DNA of 64,000 bases from Aequorivita soesokkakensis (GCF_001641085.1 NZ_LXIE01000001.1:494792-558791), one strand, 5' to 3'. Positions 44,212 through 53,580 are shown, counted from the stretch's first letter. The notes: generated by a model not told the origin, from the letters alone. Program-made: numbers and translations.

Positions 44212-46692
44212 ATGCGCTTTAAACTTATTCTTCTCCTTTTTTTTCTTTCAGCAAACATTTCTGCCCAGATAGTAGGGAAAGTAACCGATACCAAAGGCGA
44301 GCCCCTGCCCTACGTAAACATTTACCTTCAGAATAGTTACATTGGAACGACTACAAATGACGATGGAAATTATTCATTAACTGCTTCTGAAAGGAAGGAC
44401 TATAAAATTACGTTTCAGTTTTTGGGCTATAAAACGCTCACCAAAACGGTTTCACCTACTTCATTTCCTTTTATTTTGAATGTTTCCCTTGAAGAAGAAA
44501 CTACAAGTTTGGATGAAGTTGTTGTTAATACTTCCGAAGATCCCGCCTACCGCATCATCCGCAAAACCATTGCACAGCGAAAGGAAAACCTTGAAAAATT
44601 AAGCGAATACACAGCAGATTTCTACTCAAGAGGTCTTTGGCATGTAGAAAACGTACCCGAAAAAATTATGGGCCAAGAAGTGGGCGATTTTGACGGAATG
44701 CTTGATTCTACAAGAACTGGCATCATTTACCTTTCGGAAACTATTTCAGAAATTGCATACCAAAAACCGGATAAATTCACTGAAAAAATAATCGCCAGTA
44801 AAGTGAGCGGAAATGATAACGGTTTCAGTTTTAACAGTGCGCAAAGTGCAAATATTTCGTTTTATGAAAATACTGTTGAATTAAATGCCGCTTTGGTTTC
44901 GCCTATAGCAAATAATGCACTGAGCTATTACAACTATAAATTGGATGGCGTTTTTTACGAAGGCCCAAAACTTATCAATAAAATAAAGGTTATTCCAAAA
45001 CGCCCGAACGACAGGGTTTGGCAAGGCTACGTTTATATTGTTGAAGACGATTGGGAGCTTTATGGTGTTGAGCTTTCAACCACCGGAGCGGCAATTCAGG
45101 TTCCGTTTGTGAGCAATTTAACGGTGAAACAGAATTATAAATACGACACCGGAAATGATTTTTGGGTAAAAATATCACAGACAGTAGATTTTGGTTTTGG
45201 CGCTTTTGGGGTTACGGGAGATGGCCGTTTTATAGCCGTTTATAGCAATTATGATTTTAAGCCGGAATTCACCAAAAAATCATTTACAAATGAAGTGCTT
45301 TCCTTTAAAGCCGAAGCCAACAAAAAAGACAGTCTCTTTTGGAAAGGCAACCGCCCCGTGCCGTTAACGGATGAAGAACTGAAAGATTATATTAAAAAAG
45401 ATAGTATTCAAATACTTCGTCACTCAAAACCCTATTTGGATTCGATTGACGCAAAATCAAATAAGCCAGGTATTATGAGTTTGCTTGCGGGTTATACCTA
45501 TAAAAATTCCTTTGAAAAATGGTCTGTGGGCTATGAAGGTCCGCTGAAAGGAATAAATTTCAACACCGTGCAAGGCTGGAACAGCAAGGCTGGACTGACG
45601 TTTTACAAATGGTATGACGACAACCAGACCAACACACTTTCTGCAGCCGTGCGTGCAGATTATGGCATTGCAGAGGACAGGCTTCGGTTTTCCGCGAATG
45701 TGGTCCGCAATTTTAATTGGACCGACAAACTGCGAATCTCCCTTTCAGGAGGAAGCGAGGTTGCCCAATTTAACGATACGGAACCTATTTCGCCGCTGAT
45801 AAATACGTTTGCCACACTTTTCTTTGAACGAAATTATATGAAGCTGTACGAGCTTAATTTTGGGCGAATTGGTTATAGCCAAGAAATTTTTAATGGACTT
45901 CATCTTTATGCCGTCGTGGCTTATGAAAACCGTAAACCTCTTTTCAACAATACTGATTACGTAACCATTCCGTTTGACGATGTAAGTTATACCAGCAATA
46001 ATCCTTTGGCTCCAAACGATTTCAACAATGCAGCAATTGCGGAACACAACATTGTGAAAAGCAAGCTTCGGGCGCGTATCAACTTCGCCCAAAAGTATTT
46101 TTCAAACCCAGATATGAAATTCAATATTGGCGTAGATAAATATCCAGAGTTGAATATTTCCGTGGAAAATGGCGCCGCAATTACTGAAAACCAGTACGAT
46201 TATACGCAGTTTGAAGCGAGTTTAAATCAGTCTATTTCACTTGGGAATAAAGGACAATTTTACTACAATTTGAAAGGTGGAACCTTCGCAAACGGCGATG
46301 GAATTTCTTTTATTGATTACAAACATTTCAACGGAAACCAAACGAGGGTGGGCACTTCGCCAAACTACACCAATGTTTTTAACCTGATGCCCTATTACGA
46401 TTTCAGTACCAACAAAAGTTATTTTGAAGGCCATGTGGAGCACGACTTCCGCGGATGGATTTTGGGGAAAATCCCCGGAATCAATCAACTGAACCTCAAC
46501 TTGGTGGCCGGGGCACATTTTTTAAGTACCGAGGAAAGAAAACCATATTCCGAAATTTCCGTAGGTATAGATAACCTCGGCTTCGGAAAATTCAGGTTGT
46601 TGCGCGTAGATTATGTGCGTTCCTATTATAACGGCGGCAGTGACGGAGCCTTTATTTTCGGGCTGAAATTTTTGGATCTTTTGGGTATTTAA
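44212..46692 (+). CDS. DUF5686 outer-membrane protein with N-terminal CarboxypepD_reg-like domain
   Basis: 826 residues: signal (LLFFLSANISAQ), a carboxypeptidase-regulatory-like Ig domain at about 18-100 (IVGKVTDTKGEPLPYVNIYL, TTNDDGNYSLTASERKDYKI), then a DUF5686 region with many amphipathic strands ending in a barrel-like C terminus (YYNGGSDGAFIFGLKFLDLL). It is probably an outer-membrane barrel with a periplasmic domain, related in build to TonB-dependent receptors but with no plug. The frame runs 34 codons upstream through the palindromic repeat; those residues are not a signal, so the ATG at 44212 is used. Ligand unknown. Confidence 0.87.
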   Translation: MRFKLILLLFFLSANISAQIVGKVTDTKGEPLPYVNIYLQNSYIGTTTNDDGNYSLTASERKDYKITFQFLGYKTLTKTVSPTSFPFILNVSLEEETTSLDEVVVNTSEDPAYRIIRKTIAQRKENLEKLSEYTADFYSRGLWHVENVPEKIMGQEVGDFDGMLDSTRTGIIYLSETISEIAYQKPDKFTEKIIASKVSGNDNGFSFNSAQSANISFYENTVELNAALVSPIANNALSYYNYKLDGVFYEGPKLINKIKVIPKRPNDRVWQGYVYIVEDDWELYGVELSTTGAAIQVPFVSNLTVKQNYKYDTGNDFWVKISQTVDFGFGAFGVTGDGRFIAVYSNYDFKPEFTKKSFTNEVLSFKAEANKKDSLFWKGNRPVPLTDEELKDYIKKDSIQILRHSKPYLDSIDAKSNKPGIMSLLAGYTYKNSFEKWSVGYEGPLKGINFNTVQGWNSKAGLTFYKWYDDNQTNTLSAAVRADYGIAEDRLRFSANVVRNFNWTDKLRISLSGGSEVAQFNDTEPISPLINTFATLFFERNYMKLYELNFGRIGYSQEIFNGLHLYAVVAYENRKPLFNNTDYVTIPFDDVSYTSNNPLAPNDFNNAAIAEHNIVKSKLRARINFAQKYFSNPDMKFNIGVDKYPELNISVENGAAITENQYDYTQFEASLNQSISLGNKGQFYYNLKGGTFANGDGISFIDYKHFNGNQTRVGTSPNYTNVFNLMPYYDFSTNKSYFEGHVEHDFRGWILGKIPGINQLNLNLVAGAHFLSTEERKPYSEISVGIDNLGFGKFRLLRVDYVRSYYNGGSDGAFIFGLKFLDLLGI

Positions 46693-46703
46693 TGTAAAAA
46701 ACT

Positions 46704-47474
46704 ATGAAAACTATATTGAAATTATTACTTGTCTTTTCACTCTTCACGAGTTGCATTCCGATGCAAAAAGTGCCGAAAGACGCAAAGATGACGGACTTTT
46801 TCCACTTTCAAAGAGCGAAAGATTACAATGCTTCAAAATGGGCCGTATTTCTTCCCGGCACTGGCGGTTTGCGGATTTTTAAAGATACAACGCATTATTA
46901 TGACGTTGCTGAAAAACTAAATGCGGAAGGCATTTCGGTCTTGTTGGTTGATAATGTTGCAGCATACAAAGCTTCGAAAAGAGATGTTGTAGAAGAAGAA
47001 CCCGCGCAAATTCTTTGGACGCTGGAAGAAGCGTTAAAATGGGCAAAACAGAATGGAGATATCGACCCAAATTCAGAAGGAAGTATCGTGGGTTGGTCGC
47101 GCGCTGGGTTGGGTTTAATTCCTTTGGCGAATGATGAAAATGAGCTAAAAAAACTTCGTATAAAATCAATTGCATTATTCTATCCTGCAAATGGTTATGA
47201 AATTCAACTTAAACCAAAAGTTCCAGTACTCGTTTTAACGGGTGGAAAGGACAGAATCGTAAAAGCGGACGATATTTTAAAGTACATGATCGCCGAAAAC
47301 GCAACCATAAAAGTGTATGATGATGCATATCACGGATACGATGTAGCAAGTTTGAAAAAAGGAAAATATTACAGATATATTCCTTTCATCAGCAAAAAGC
47401 ATTATCTTTTGAAATATGACGAAGAAGCCGCGAAAGACTCTTTTGAGCAATTGATTAAATTTTTAAAGAAATAA
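46704..47474 (+). CDS. Alpha/beta hydrolase lipoprotein (dienelactone-hydrolase-like)
   Basis: 256 residues with a signal and lipobox (SLFTSC). The hydrolase core shows the nucleophile elbow GWSRAG (about residue 135), the Asp in LVLTGGKDRIVK and the His in DAYHGYD, as in dienelactone hydrolase relatives. The oxyanion loop is FLPGTGGLRIFK. Substrate unknown; the location should be periplasmic or outer membrane. It starts 12 bases after the DUF5686 gene and ends three bases before the next, so the four genes 44212-48465 are probably one operon. Confidence 0.82.
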   Translation: MKTILKLLLVFSLFTSCIPMQKVPKDAKMTDFFHFQRAKDYNASKWAVFLPGTGGLRIFKDTTHYYDVAEKLNAEGISVLLVDNVAAYKASKRDVVEEEPAQILWTLEEALKWAKQNGDIDPNSEGSIVGWSRAGLGLIPLANDENELKKLRIKSIALFYPANGYEIQLKPKVPVLVLTGGKDRIVKADDILKYMIAENATIKVYDDAYHGYDVASLKKGKYYRYIPFISKKHYLLKYDEEAAKDSFEQLIKFLKK

Positions 47475-47476
47475 AA

Positions 47477-47947
47477 ATGCCTAGAATAGAATTGGAAACG
47501 ATAATTAAGGCCGAAAAAAATATCGTTTTTGATCTATCGCGAAGCATTGATTTACACAAAATATCCACAAAACACACGAAAGAAGAGGCTATCTCGGGCA
47601 AAACAAGCGGCCTCATTGGCTTGAACGAATCGGTAACTTGGCGAGCAAAACATTTGGGTTTTTACCAAGAGCTTACCTCAAAAATTACTGAATTTGAACC
47701 CCCAAACTATTTCGCAGACGAAATGGTAAATGGCGTTTTTAAAAGCTTTAAACACGAACATCATTTCAAGCAAATTCAGAAGGGAACTTTAATGACAGAT
47801 ATCTTTACATACGTCTCTCCACTTGGATTTCTTGGACATTTTGCAGATAAACTATTTTTAAAAAGTTATATGGAAAAGTTACTTTTGAAACGAAATGAAA
47901 TCGTCAAAACATTTGCGGAAACCAATAAATGGAAAGAAATATTATGA
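47477..47947 (+). CDS. SRPBCC-fold protein
   Basis: 156 residues with the START/SRPBCC pattern: MPRIELETIIKAEKNIVFDL, ITEFEPPNYFADEMVNGVFK, FKHEHHFKQIQKGTLMTDIF, VSPLGFLGHFADKLFLKSYM. Members bind hydrophobic ligands in a deep cavity or serve in coenzyme Q/cell-envelope pathways; here the role is unknown. No signal peptide, so cytoplasmic. The stop overlaps the start of the next gene (ATGA). Confidence 0.83.
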   Translation: MPRIELETIIKAEKNIVFDLSRSIDLHKISTKHTKEEAISGKTSGLIGLNESVTWRAKHLGFYQELTSKITEFEPPNYFADEMVNGVFKSFKHEHHFKQIQKGTLMTDIFTYVSPLGFLGHFADKLFLKSYMEKLLLKRNEIVKTFAETNKWKEIL

Positions 47948-48465
47948 ATAAAGCAATACCATTCCCGATAATAATTACTGAGCGTTTAAATCTTAGAAAA
48001 GTTGTGCCTTCGGATGTAGACAGGGTTTATTATTTACGTTCAGATAAGGAAATCAACAAATACATAAAGAGGGCGCCGCAAACACGTGAAATGGCAATTG
48101 CACATATTCAATTATTAGACGACAACTTAAAAACTGACAAAGCCATTGCTTGGGGAATCACAACCAAAGAATCTGATGTTTTGATTGGTTCGATTTGTCT
48201 ATGGAATTTTTCTGAAGACAAAAAAACTGCCGAAGTAGGTTACGACCTCGATCCTGAATTTCAAGGCAAGGGAATTATGAGCGAAGCGCTAAAAGCCGTC
48301 TTGAATTTTGGATTCAACCAAAGAGGTTTTAAAACCATCGAAGCTTATACAGATTATAGGAATTTACCTTCAAAAAAGCTATTAAAACACCATGGATTTA
48401 TTCCAAGTGAGGATAAAAAAGATACTGATAACCAAGACAATGAAGTGTTTTATATAAACCGTTAG
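47944..48465 (+). CDS. GNAT N-acetyltransferase
   Basis: 173 residues from the ATG at 47944, which overlaps the preceding stop as ATGA; the upstream ATG at 47929 is also open but not coupled in this way. Motifs: PIIITERLNLRKVVPSDVDR, SICLWNFSEDKKTAEVGYDL, PEFQGKGIMSEALKAVLNFG (acetyl-CoA loop QGKGIM), EAYTDYRNLPSKKLLKHHGF. A RimJ/RimL-type enzyme with unknown substrate. It converges with pcm with a four-base overlap. Confidence 0.88.
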   Translation: MNKAIPFPIIITERLNLRKVVPSDVDRVYYLRSDKEINKYIKRAPQTREMAIAHIQLLDDNLKTDKAIAWGITTKESDVLIGSICLWNFSEDKKTAEVGYDLDPEFQGKGIMSEALKAVLNFGFNQRGFKTIEAYTDYRNLPSKKLLKHHGFIPSEDKKDTDNQDNEVFYINR

Positions 48466-49103
48466 TTTTTATCTTCTAAAAGTGGTACAAAACGAAACTC
48501 ACCGTACTCCTCTTTCTCAAATTCAGTGTCAGATTTACGTGAAAAAACGGTCATAACCTGAATATTTTCACCTACGGGAATTACTAATTTTCCGCCAACT
48601 TTCAATTGCGCCAATAACGGATTTGGAACAAAAGGCGCTCCAGCGGTTACAATAATTCCATCAAAAGGAGCTTCACTTTCTAACCCAATATAACCATCGC
48701 CAAAAACCATTCGTTTTGGTTTATAACCAAGTTTGGGAAGAAAAAGTTTTGTCTTTTTGAAAAGTTCGTTTTGTCTTTCAATAGTGAAAAGTGTTGCCCC
48801 TATTTCTAAAAGCACCGCAGCCTGGTAACCACTCCCCGTTCCTATTTCAAGAATTTTATCGCCTTTTTTCACTTCTAAAAGTTCTGTTTGTCGAGCTACT
48901 GTATAAGGTTGCGAAATTGTTTGGTCCGCCGCAATAGGAAATGCTTTATCAACATAGGCATGACCCACAAATCCAGAATCCATAAAAAGATGCCGCGGAA
49001 TTTTGCCAATGGCCTGTAAAACATTTTTATCGGCTATCCCTTTCTTTATAAGGGTTTCAACCAATTTTTTACGCATTCCTTGGTGGGTAAATGTATCTTT
49101 CAC
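48462..49103 (-). CDS. pcm: Protein-L-isoaspartate O-methyltransferase
   Basis: 213 residues. It methylates L-isoaspartyl residues in damaged proteins with SAM, starting their repair. Motifs: IPRHLFMDSGFVGHAYVDKA, FPIAADQTISQPYTVARQTE, the SAM-binding ILEIGTGSGYQAAVLLEIG, and APFDGIIVTAGAPFVPNPLL. Cytoplasmic, with no signal peptide. Normal length. Confidence 0.95.
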   Translation of the reverse strand: MKDTFTHQGMRKKLVETLIKKGIADKNVLQAIGKIPRHLFMDSGFVGHAYVDKAFPIAADQTISQPYTVARQTELLEVKKGDKILEIGTGSGYQAAVLLEIGATLFTIERQNELFKKTKLFLPKLGYKPKRMVFGDGYIGLESEAPFDGIIVTAGAPFVPNPLLAQLKVGGKLVIPVGENIQVMTVFSRKSDTEFEKEEYGEFRFVPLLEDKN

Positions 49104-49231
49104 GAGTTAATAATTTTGAACGACAAAGTAACCAATTTTGTTCTCAAAGCGCAATTTACATTTCGATAAATATGTATCAATAACTTATCAACTCTAAACC
49201 TATAAACTTTTAAACTTTCCTCCGAAACCAT

Positions 49232-49239
49232 TACATTTG
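49232..49239 (+). promoter_or_regulatory. -7 element TACATTTG of the 49256 operon
   Basis: Exact TAnnTTTG, 16 bases before the ATG, predicting a leader of about ten bases. It drives the probable operon running to DUF1015 and beyond. Confidence 0.55.
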
Positions 49240-49255
49240 TGAAAAACACACGCCA

Positions 49256-50224
49256 ATGCTAAAAGCGGGAGTTCTGGGTGCTGGGCACTTAGGAAAAATA
49301 CACTTGAAATTGCTGCAACAATCCACAAAATATGAACTTGTGGGTTTCTATGACGCCAGCGAAGATGCTTCGGAAAAAATAGAAGCCGAATTCGGTTACA
49401 AAAGTTTTCCATCTATGGAAAGCCTTATAAATGCTAGTGAAATGGTTGTTGTTGTAACACCCACTAGTAAACATTTTGAATGTGCCGAAAAAGTAATCAA
49501 GGCAGGAAAACATCTTTTTATTGAAAAACCAATCACGCAGACCGTAGCGGAAGCTGAGCAGATTCGGGATTTGGCTAAACAGCAAAAAGTTCGCGGCCAA
49601 GTTGGTCAGGTTGAACGTTTTAACCCAGCCTTTATGGCTATTAAGGATAAAATAAGCAACCCGATGTTTATTGAAACGCACCGCCTTTCAGAGTTTAATC
49701 CGCGCGGAACGGACGTTTCTGTGGTTTTAGATTTGATGATCCACGACATTGATGCTATTTTAAGCGTTGTTAAAAGCCCCGTAAAAGCTGTGAGCGCAAG
49801 CGGAGTCTCGGTAATTAGTGAAACCCCAGATATTGCAAATGCCCGAATTGAATTTGAAAACGGTTGCGTGGCAAATCTTACCGCAAGTAGAATTTCACTT
49901 AAGAAAATGCGAAAAGCACGTTTCTTTCAACGCGACGCCTATATTTCTGTAGACTTTCTGGAGAAGAAATGTGAAGTTGTAAAAATGAAGGACGCCCCAA
50001 AAGAAATAGATGATTTTGCGATGGTTTTAACAAATGCTGAAGGCATCAAAAAACAGATTTATTTCGAAAACCCAAAGATTGAAAACAACAATGCCATCCT
50101 TGATGAACTAGAGAGTTTTCACGAAGCCATAAAAGCTGATAGAACGCCCGAAGTTTCCCTACAACAAGGAACCGAGGCATTGCGGGTAGCAATGTTGATT
50201 ATTGAAAATTTTAAAAAAATATAA
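49256..50224 (+). CDS. Gfo/Idh/MocA-family oxidoreductase
   Basis: 322 residues with an N-terminal Rossmann domain (AGVLGAGHLGKIHLKLLQQS), the nicotinamide region VVVVTPTSKHFECAEKVIKA and GKHLFIEKPITQTVAEAEQI (EKP catalytic lysine), then the C-terminal alpha/beta domain (FNPRGTDVSVVLDLMIHDID). It reduces or oxidises a sugar-like or other substrate with NAD(P); identity unknown. It is the first gene of a tightly spaced + strand run (gaps 20, 9, 2 and 28 bases) shared with the acyl-CoA dehydrogenase, DUF1015 and YggS genes. Confidence 0.88.
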   Translation: MLKAGVLGAGHLGKIHLKLLQQSTKYELVGFYDASEDASEKIEAEFGYKSFPSMESLINASEMVVVVTPTSKHFECAEKVIKAGKHLFIEKPITQTVAEAEQIRDLAKQQKVRGQVGQVERFNPAFMAIKDKISNPMFIETHRLSEFNPRGTDVSVVLDLMIHDIDAILSVVKSPVKAVSASGVSVISETPDIANARIEFENGCVANLTASRISLKKMRKARFFQRDAYISVDFLEKKCEVVKMKDAPKEIDDFAMVLTNAEGIKKQIYFENPKIENNNAILDELESFHEAIKADRTPEVSLQQGTEALRVAMLIIENFKKI

Positions 50225-50244
50225 CTAAATAAAATTTCATTTTA

Positions 50245-51132
50245 ATGAAAAACGTAGCAGTAATAGGCGCAGGAACCATGGGCAACGGAATAGCCCACAC
50301 TTTCGCACAATATGATTATAAAGTACAATTGATTGATGTTCACCAAGCATCACTCGACAAAGGAATAGCGACAATCACCAAAAATTTGGACAGAATGGTT
50401 GCCAAGGAAACCATTTCAGAAGAAGATAAAAACCGTACGCTAAAAAACATTACAACTTTCACCAGTCTTGAAGAAGGCGTGGAATATGCCAGCCTTGTTG
50501 TTGAGGCTGCAACTGAAAATGTAGATTTGAAGTTGAAGATTTTCCGTGACTTGGATAAGTTTTGTCCGGACGATACTATTCTTGCCAGTAACACCTCCTC
50601 TATTTCCATCACGCAGATTGCTTCGGTAACTTCACGCCCGGGAATGGTCATTGGGATGCACTTTATGAATCCCGTGCCGATTATGAAATTGGTTGAAATC
50701 ATTAAAGGTTACAGCACTAGCGAAGAAACTTTTAAAACCGTGGAAGAGCTTTCAAAAAAACTGAACAAAGTTCCAGTGGAAGTAAATGATTATCCAGGAT
50801 TTGTAGCAAACCGTATATTAATGCCAATGATAAATGAGGCTGTTGAAACGCTTTATAATGGCGTAGCTGGCGTGAAGGAGATTGATACCGTAATGATGCT
50901 AGGTATGGCACACCCAATGGGTCCGTTGGCTTTAGCAGATTTTATTGGCTTGGACGTTTGTCTTTCTATTTTGAAAGTGATGTATGAAGGATTTAAGAAT
51001 CCGAAATACGCTCCGTGCCCATTGTTGGTTAATATGGTAATGGCAGGAAAGTTGGGCGCTAAAAGCGGTGAAGGTTTTTATGATTACAGCAAAAACAGAA
51101 AGGCAGAAGATGTTTCGAAAATGTTTCAATAA
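50245..51132 (+). CDS. 3-hydroxybutyryl/3-hydroxyacyl-CoA dehydrogenase
   Basis: 295 residues, NAD-dependent. It begins KNVAVIGAGTMGNGIAHTFA (NAD-binding), has the catalytic region GMHFMNPVPIMKLVEIIKG (His-Asn), NDYPGFVANRILMPMINEAV and the C-terminal domain LGMAHPMGPLALADFIGLDV, the pattern of the single-function Hbd/PaaH type instead of the fused beta-oxidation protein. It oxidises 3-hydroxybutyryl-CoA or a related acyl-CoA in the cytoplasm. Confidence 0.93.
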   Translation: MKNVAVIGAGTMGNGIAHTFAQYDYKVQLIDVHQASLDKGIATITKNLDRMVAKETISEEDKNRTLKNITTFTSLEEGVEYASLVVEAATENVDLKLKIFRDLDKFCPDDTILASNTSSISITQIASVTSRPGMVIGMHFMNPVPIMKLVEIIKGYSTSEETFKTVEELSKKLNKVPVEVNDYPGFVANRILMPMINEAVETLYNGVAGVKEIDTVMMLGMAHPMGPLALADFIGLDVCLSILKVMYEGFKNPKYAPCPLLVNMVMAGKLGAKSGEGFYDYSKNRKAEDVSKMFQ

Positions 51133-51141
51133 TTCATTTAT

Positions 51142-51606
51142 ATGATTGAAACCAAGAAATTTTCGCTGTCAAAAAAGCTTTTTTTCAATATTATTTTAAA
51201 GACACGAATAAAGAAAAGTTGGTGGCTTTATTCGTTGCTTATTTTAATTGGGCTTGTCCATCTGTATTTATATATAAAAACAACGAATACTTCCAGTCTT
51301 GTATGGGTAATTGTTTGTTTATCATATCCCATATTAATTTATATAATGCTTTACAGATATGCCTATTCAAAAAATCAAGAAATATTTCTTTCAGAAAGAA
51401 AGTTGTTTTTTGATTCGGAAATAATCAAAATTGATGAAACGGAAGGGAGCACAAGTGAAATTCCTTATAAAAAAATTGTTTCTGTAAAGAATTTAAATGA
51501 ATATTGGATGTTATATTTAAATAAAGATCATTACTTCTATATTCCTAAAAATATCTTCTACACAAAAGAAGATCTAGAAAGATTTGAAGAATATATAAAT
51601 AGATAA
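51142..51606 (+). CDS. Hypothetical membrane protein with PH-like C terminus
   Basis: 154 residues with two hydrophobic helices near the N terminus (about 30-47: WWLYSLLILIGLVHLYLYIK, and 55-75: LVWVIVCLSYPILIYIMLYR). A C-terminal beta-rich part (ERKLFFDSEIIKIDETEGST, EIPYKKIVSVKNLNEYWMLY, DHYFYIPKNIFYTKEDLERF) has the build of a small PH-like/YcxB-type domain. Function unknown. It is squeezed nine bases after the acyl-CoA dehydrogenase gene and two bases before the DUF1015 gene, which may indicate a recent insertion into this run. Confidence 0.65.
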   Translation: MIETKKFSLSKKLFFNIILKTRIKKSWWLYSLLILIGLVHLYLYIKTTNTSSLVWVIVCLSYPILIYIMLYRYAYSKNQEIFLSERKLFFDSEIIKIDETEGSTSEIPYKKIVSVKNLNEYWMLYLNKDHYFYIPKNIFYTKEDLERFEEYINR

Positions 51607-51608
51607 AG

Positions 51609-52847
51609 TTGGCAAAAATTATCCCCTTTAAAGCTGTCCGCCCTACCCGGGACAAAGTGAGCCTGCTCGCTGCACGCTCTTATGACAGTTATACTGCAGC
51701 GCAGGTGGAATCACGTTTGCGGGACAATCCCTTTTCATTTTTGCATATTGTGAATCCTGGATATAAATACCAGAAGGAAATTTCGGGAGTAGAACGCTAC
51801 GGATTGGTCAGAAATCGCTATCAGGAATTTAAGGAGGACGAAATTTTTATGCAGGACGAAAAGCCTTCATTCTATATTTATAAAATCGTGAACCGGGATG
51901 GGCTGGAATTCAACGGCATTGTAGCTGCTGCAAGTGTCCAGGATTATGAAGATGATGTTATAAAAAAACACGAAGACACGCTTGAGTTTCGTGAAATAAT
52001 ATTTAAGGAATATTTAAAAACCGTAGGCTTTAACGCCGAAGCCGTGCTCCTCACCTATCCAGACAATCACGAATTGGAGGCAACCATAGATTTTGTGATG
52101 CAAAGCCGTCCTGAATACGAGTTCACGACCACCTACCGCGACACACACTATGTTTGGAACGTTGACGATGAAATGCTGCTAAAGAAAATTCAAGAAATTT
52201 ATAGCGAAATACCAGCGCTCTATATTGCCGATGGCCACCATCGTTCTGCTTCGTCCTATTTGTTGGCAAAAGATTTAAAGGAAGAGAATCCTCATCATAC
52301 TGGCGATGAGGCTTATAATTTTTTTATGAGCTACCTCATTCCCGAAAGTGATTTGAAAATATATGAGTTCAACCGATTGGTGAAAGATTTGAACGGTTTG
52401 CAAAAAGAGGAATTTTTAATAAAGCTGGATGAGTATTTCAGAATAGAAAATCGCGGAATGGAATATTACAAACCTTCCAAAAAGCACCATTTCAGTATGT
52501 ATTTGGATGGCGAGTTTTATTCGCTTTACCTTCGGAAGAGCAAATACGAAATTAATAATGCCCTCGATGCACTGGACACGCAGATTTTGTTTGTTACTAT
52601 TTTGAAACCGTTGCTCGGGATTGAAGATTTACGAAACGATCAACGCATAGAGTATTCCCACGGGAAAAAAGATTTGGCCTACGTAAAAACAGTTGTAGAT
52701 TCAGGTGCTTTCGCCGTTGGTTTCGGTTTATTGCCCGTGACCACACAAGAAATGAAAATGATTGCTGACGAAGGTTTAAAAATGCCCCCAAAAAGCACTT
52801 ATATTGAACCGAAACTTAGAAGCGGCGTTACTATTTATGAATTCTGA
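51609..52847 (+). CDS. DUF1015 family protein
   Basis: 412 residues with the typical start MAKIIPFKAVRPTRDKVSLL, FSFLHIVNPGYKYQ and IADGHHRSASSYLLAKDLKE, which are the conserved blocks of DUF1015. The start is TTG at 51609, two bases after the preceding stop. The family is widespread in Bacteroidota and others, and often sits near serine/PLP metabolism genes; no biochemical function is established that I know of. Its downstream neighbour is YggS, a PLP-homeostasis protein. Confidence 0.9.
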   Translation: MAKIIPFKAVRPTRDKVSLLAARSYDSYTAAQVESRLRDNPFSFLHIVNPGYKYQKEISGVERYGLVRNRYQEFKEDEIFMQDEKPSFYIYKIVNRDGLEFNGIVAAASVQDYEDDVIKKHEDTLEFREIIFKEYLKTVGFNAEAVLLTYPDNHELEATIDFVMQSRPEYEFTTTYRDTHYVWNVDDEMLLKKIQEIYSEIPALYIADGHHRSASSYLLAKDLKEENPHHTGDEAYNFFMSYLIPESDLKIYEFNRLVKDLNGLQKEEFLIKLDEYFRIENRGMEYYKPSKKHHFSMYLDGEFYSLYLRKSKYEINNALDALDTQILFVTILKPLLGIEDLRNDQRIEYSHGKKDLAYVKTVVDSGAFAVGFGLLPVTTQEMKMIADEGLKMPPKSTYIEPKLRSGVTIYEF

Positions 52848-52875
52848 ATAAGAGGAAAGAGAAAAGAATAAAGAG

Positions 52876-53535
52876 ATGAGTATTTCAGAAAATTTAAAAA
52901 AATTCAATAAAGAATTGCCTAATAACGTTACGTTGGTAGCGGTTTCCAAAACAAAACCAGTTAGTGATTTGATGGAAGCCTACAATGCTGGGCAACGCAT
53001 TTTTGGGGAGAACAAAATTCAGGAAATGGAGTCTAAATGGCAGGAAATGCCAAAAGATGTGGAATGGCATATGATTGGCCACGTACAGCGCAACAAAGTG
53101 AAATATATGGCGCCTTTTGTGAATTTAATCCATGCGGTGGACAGTTTGAAGCTTTTAAAAGAAATCAATAAAGAGGCAGAAAAAAATGAACGAACCATCG
53201 CGTGTTTGCTTCAAATAAAAATTGCGGAAGAAGACAGCAAATTTGGGATGGACAAAGCAGATGCCGCAACACTTCTTTCATCGGAAGAGCTAAAAAAACT
53301 TCAAAATGTAAAAATTGTTGGTCTGATGGGAATGGCAACCTTTACGGATGATGAAAAACAAATTTCGGATGAATTTCAGAAATTGAAGAAAATATATGAC
53401 CAATTCAGAATTATGAATTCAGAATTAAAAATTCTCAGTATGGGAATGAGCGGCGATTATAAGATTGCAATGGAAAACGGAAGCAATATGGTGCGTGTGG
53501 GAAGTGCAATTTTTGGCGAACGAAACTATCAATAA
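52876..53535 (+). CDS. YggS-family PLP-binding protein
   Basis: 219 residues: LVAVSKTKPVSDLMEAYNAG with the PLP lysine, FGENKIQEMESKWQEM, WHMIGHVQRNKVKYMAPFVN, ILSMGMSGDYKIAMENGSNM, VRVGSAIFGERNYQ. This is the full YggS/PLPBP fold III family (alanine-racemase-like barrel without the second domain). It binds pyridoxal phosphate and regulates its free level in the cytoplasm; no catalysis is known. Confidence 0.94.
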   Translation: MSISENLKKFNKELPNNVTLVAVSKTKPVSDLMEAYNAGQRIFGENKIQEMESKWQEMPKDVEWHMIGHVQRNKVKYMAPFVNLIHAVDSLKLLKEINKEAEKNERTIACLLQIKIAEEDSKFGMDKADAATLLSSEELKKLQNVKIVGLMGMATFTDDEKQISDEFQKLKKIYDQFRIMNSELKILSMGMSGDYKIAMENGSNMVRVGSAIFGERNYQ

Positions 53536-53536
53536 A

Positions 53537-53580
53537 CAATGTTCAATGCTCAATGTTCAATGCTCAATGTTCAATGCTCA
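53537..53580. repeat. Three tandem copies of CAATGTTCAATGCT
   Basis: A 14-base unit repeated exactly three times (53537-53550, 53551-53564, 53565-53578) plus CA. Each unit is itself two near copies of the 7-base word CAATGYT. It lies between the yggS stop and the exonuclease start, in the spacer. Confidence 0.9.

Noticed and set aside
53537..53580. Short CRISPR-like array
   Set aside because: The units are contiguous with no spacers, 14 bases long, and there are no cas genes nearby. It is a simple tandem repeat.
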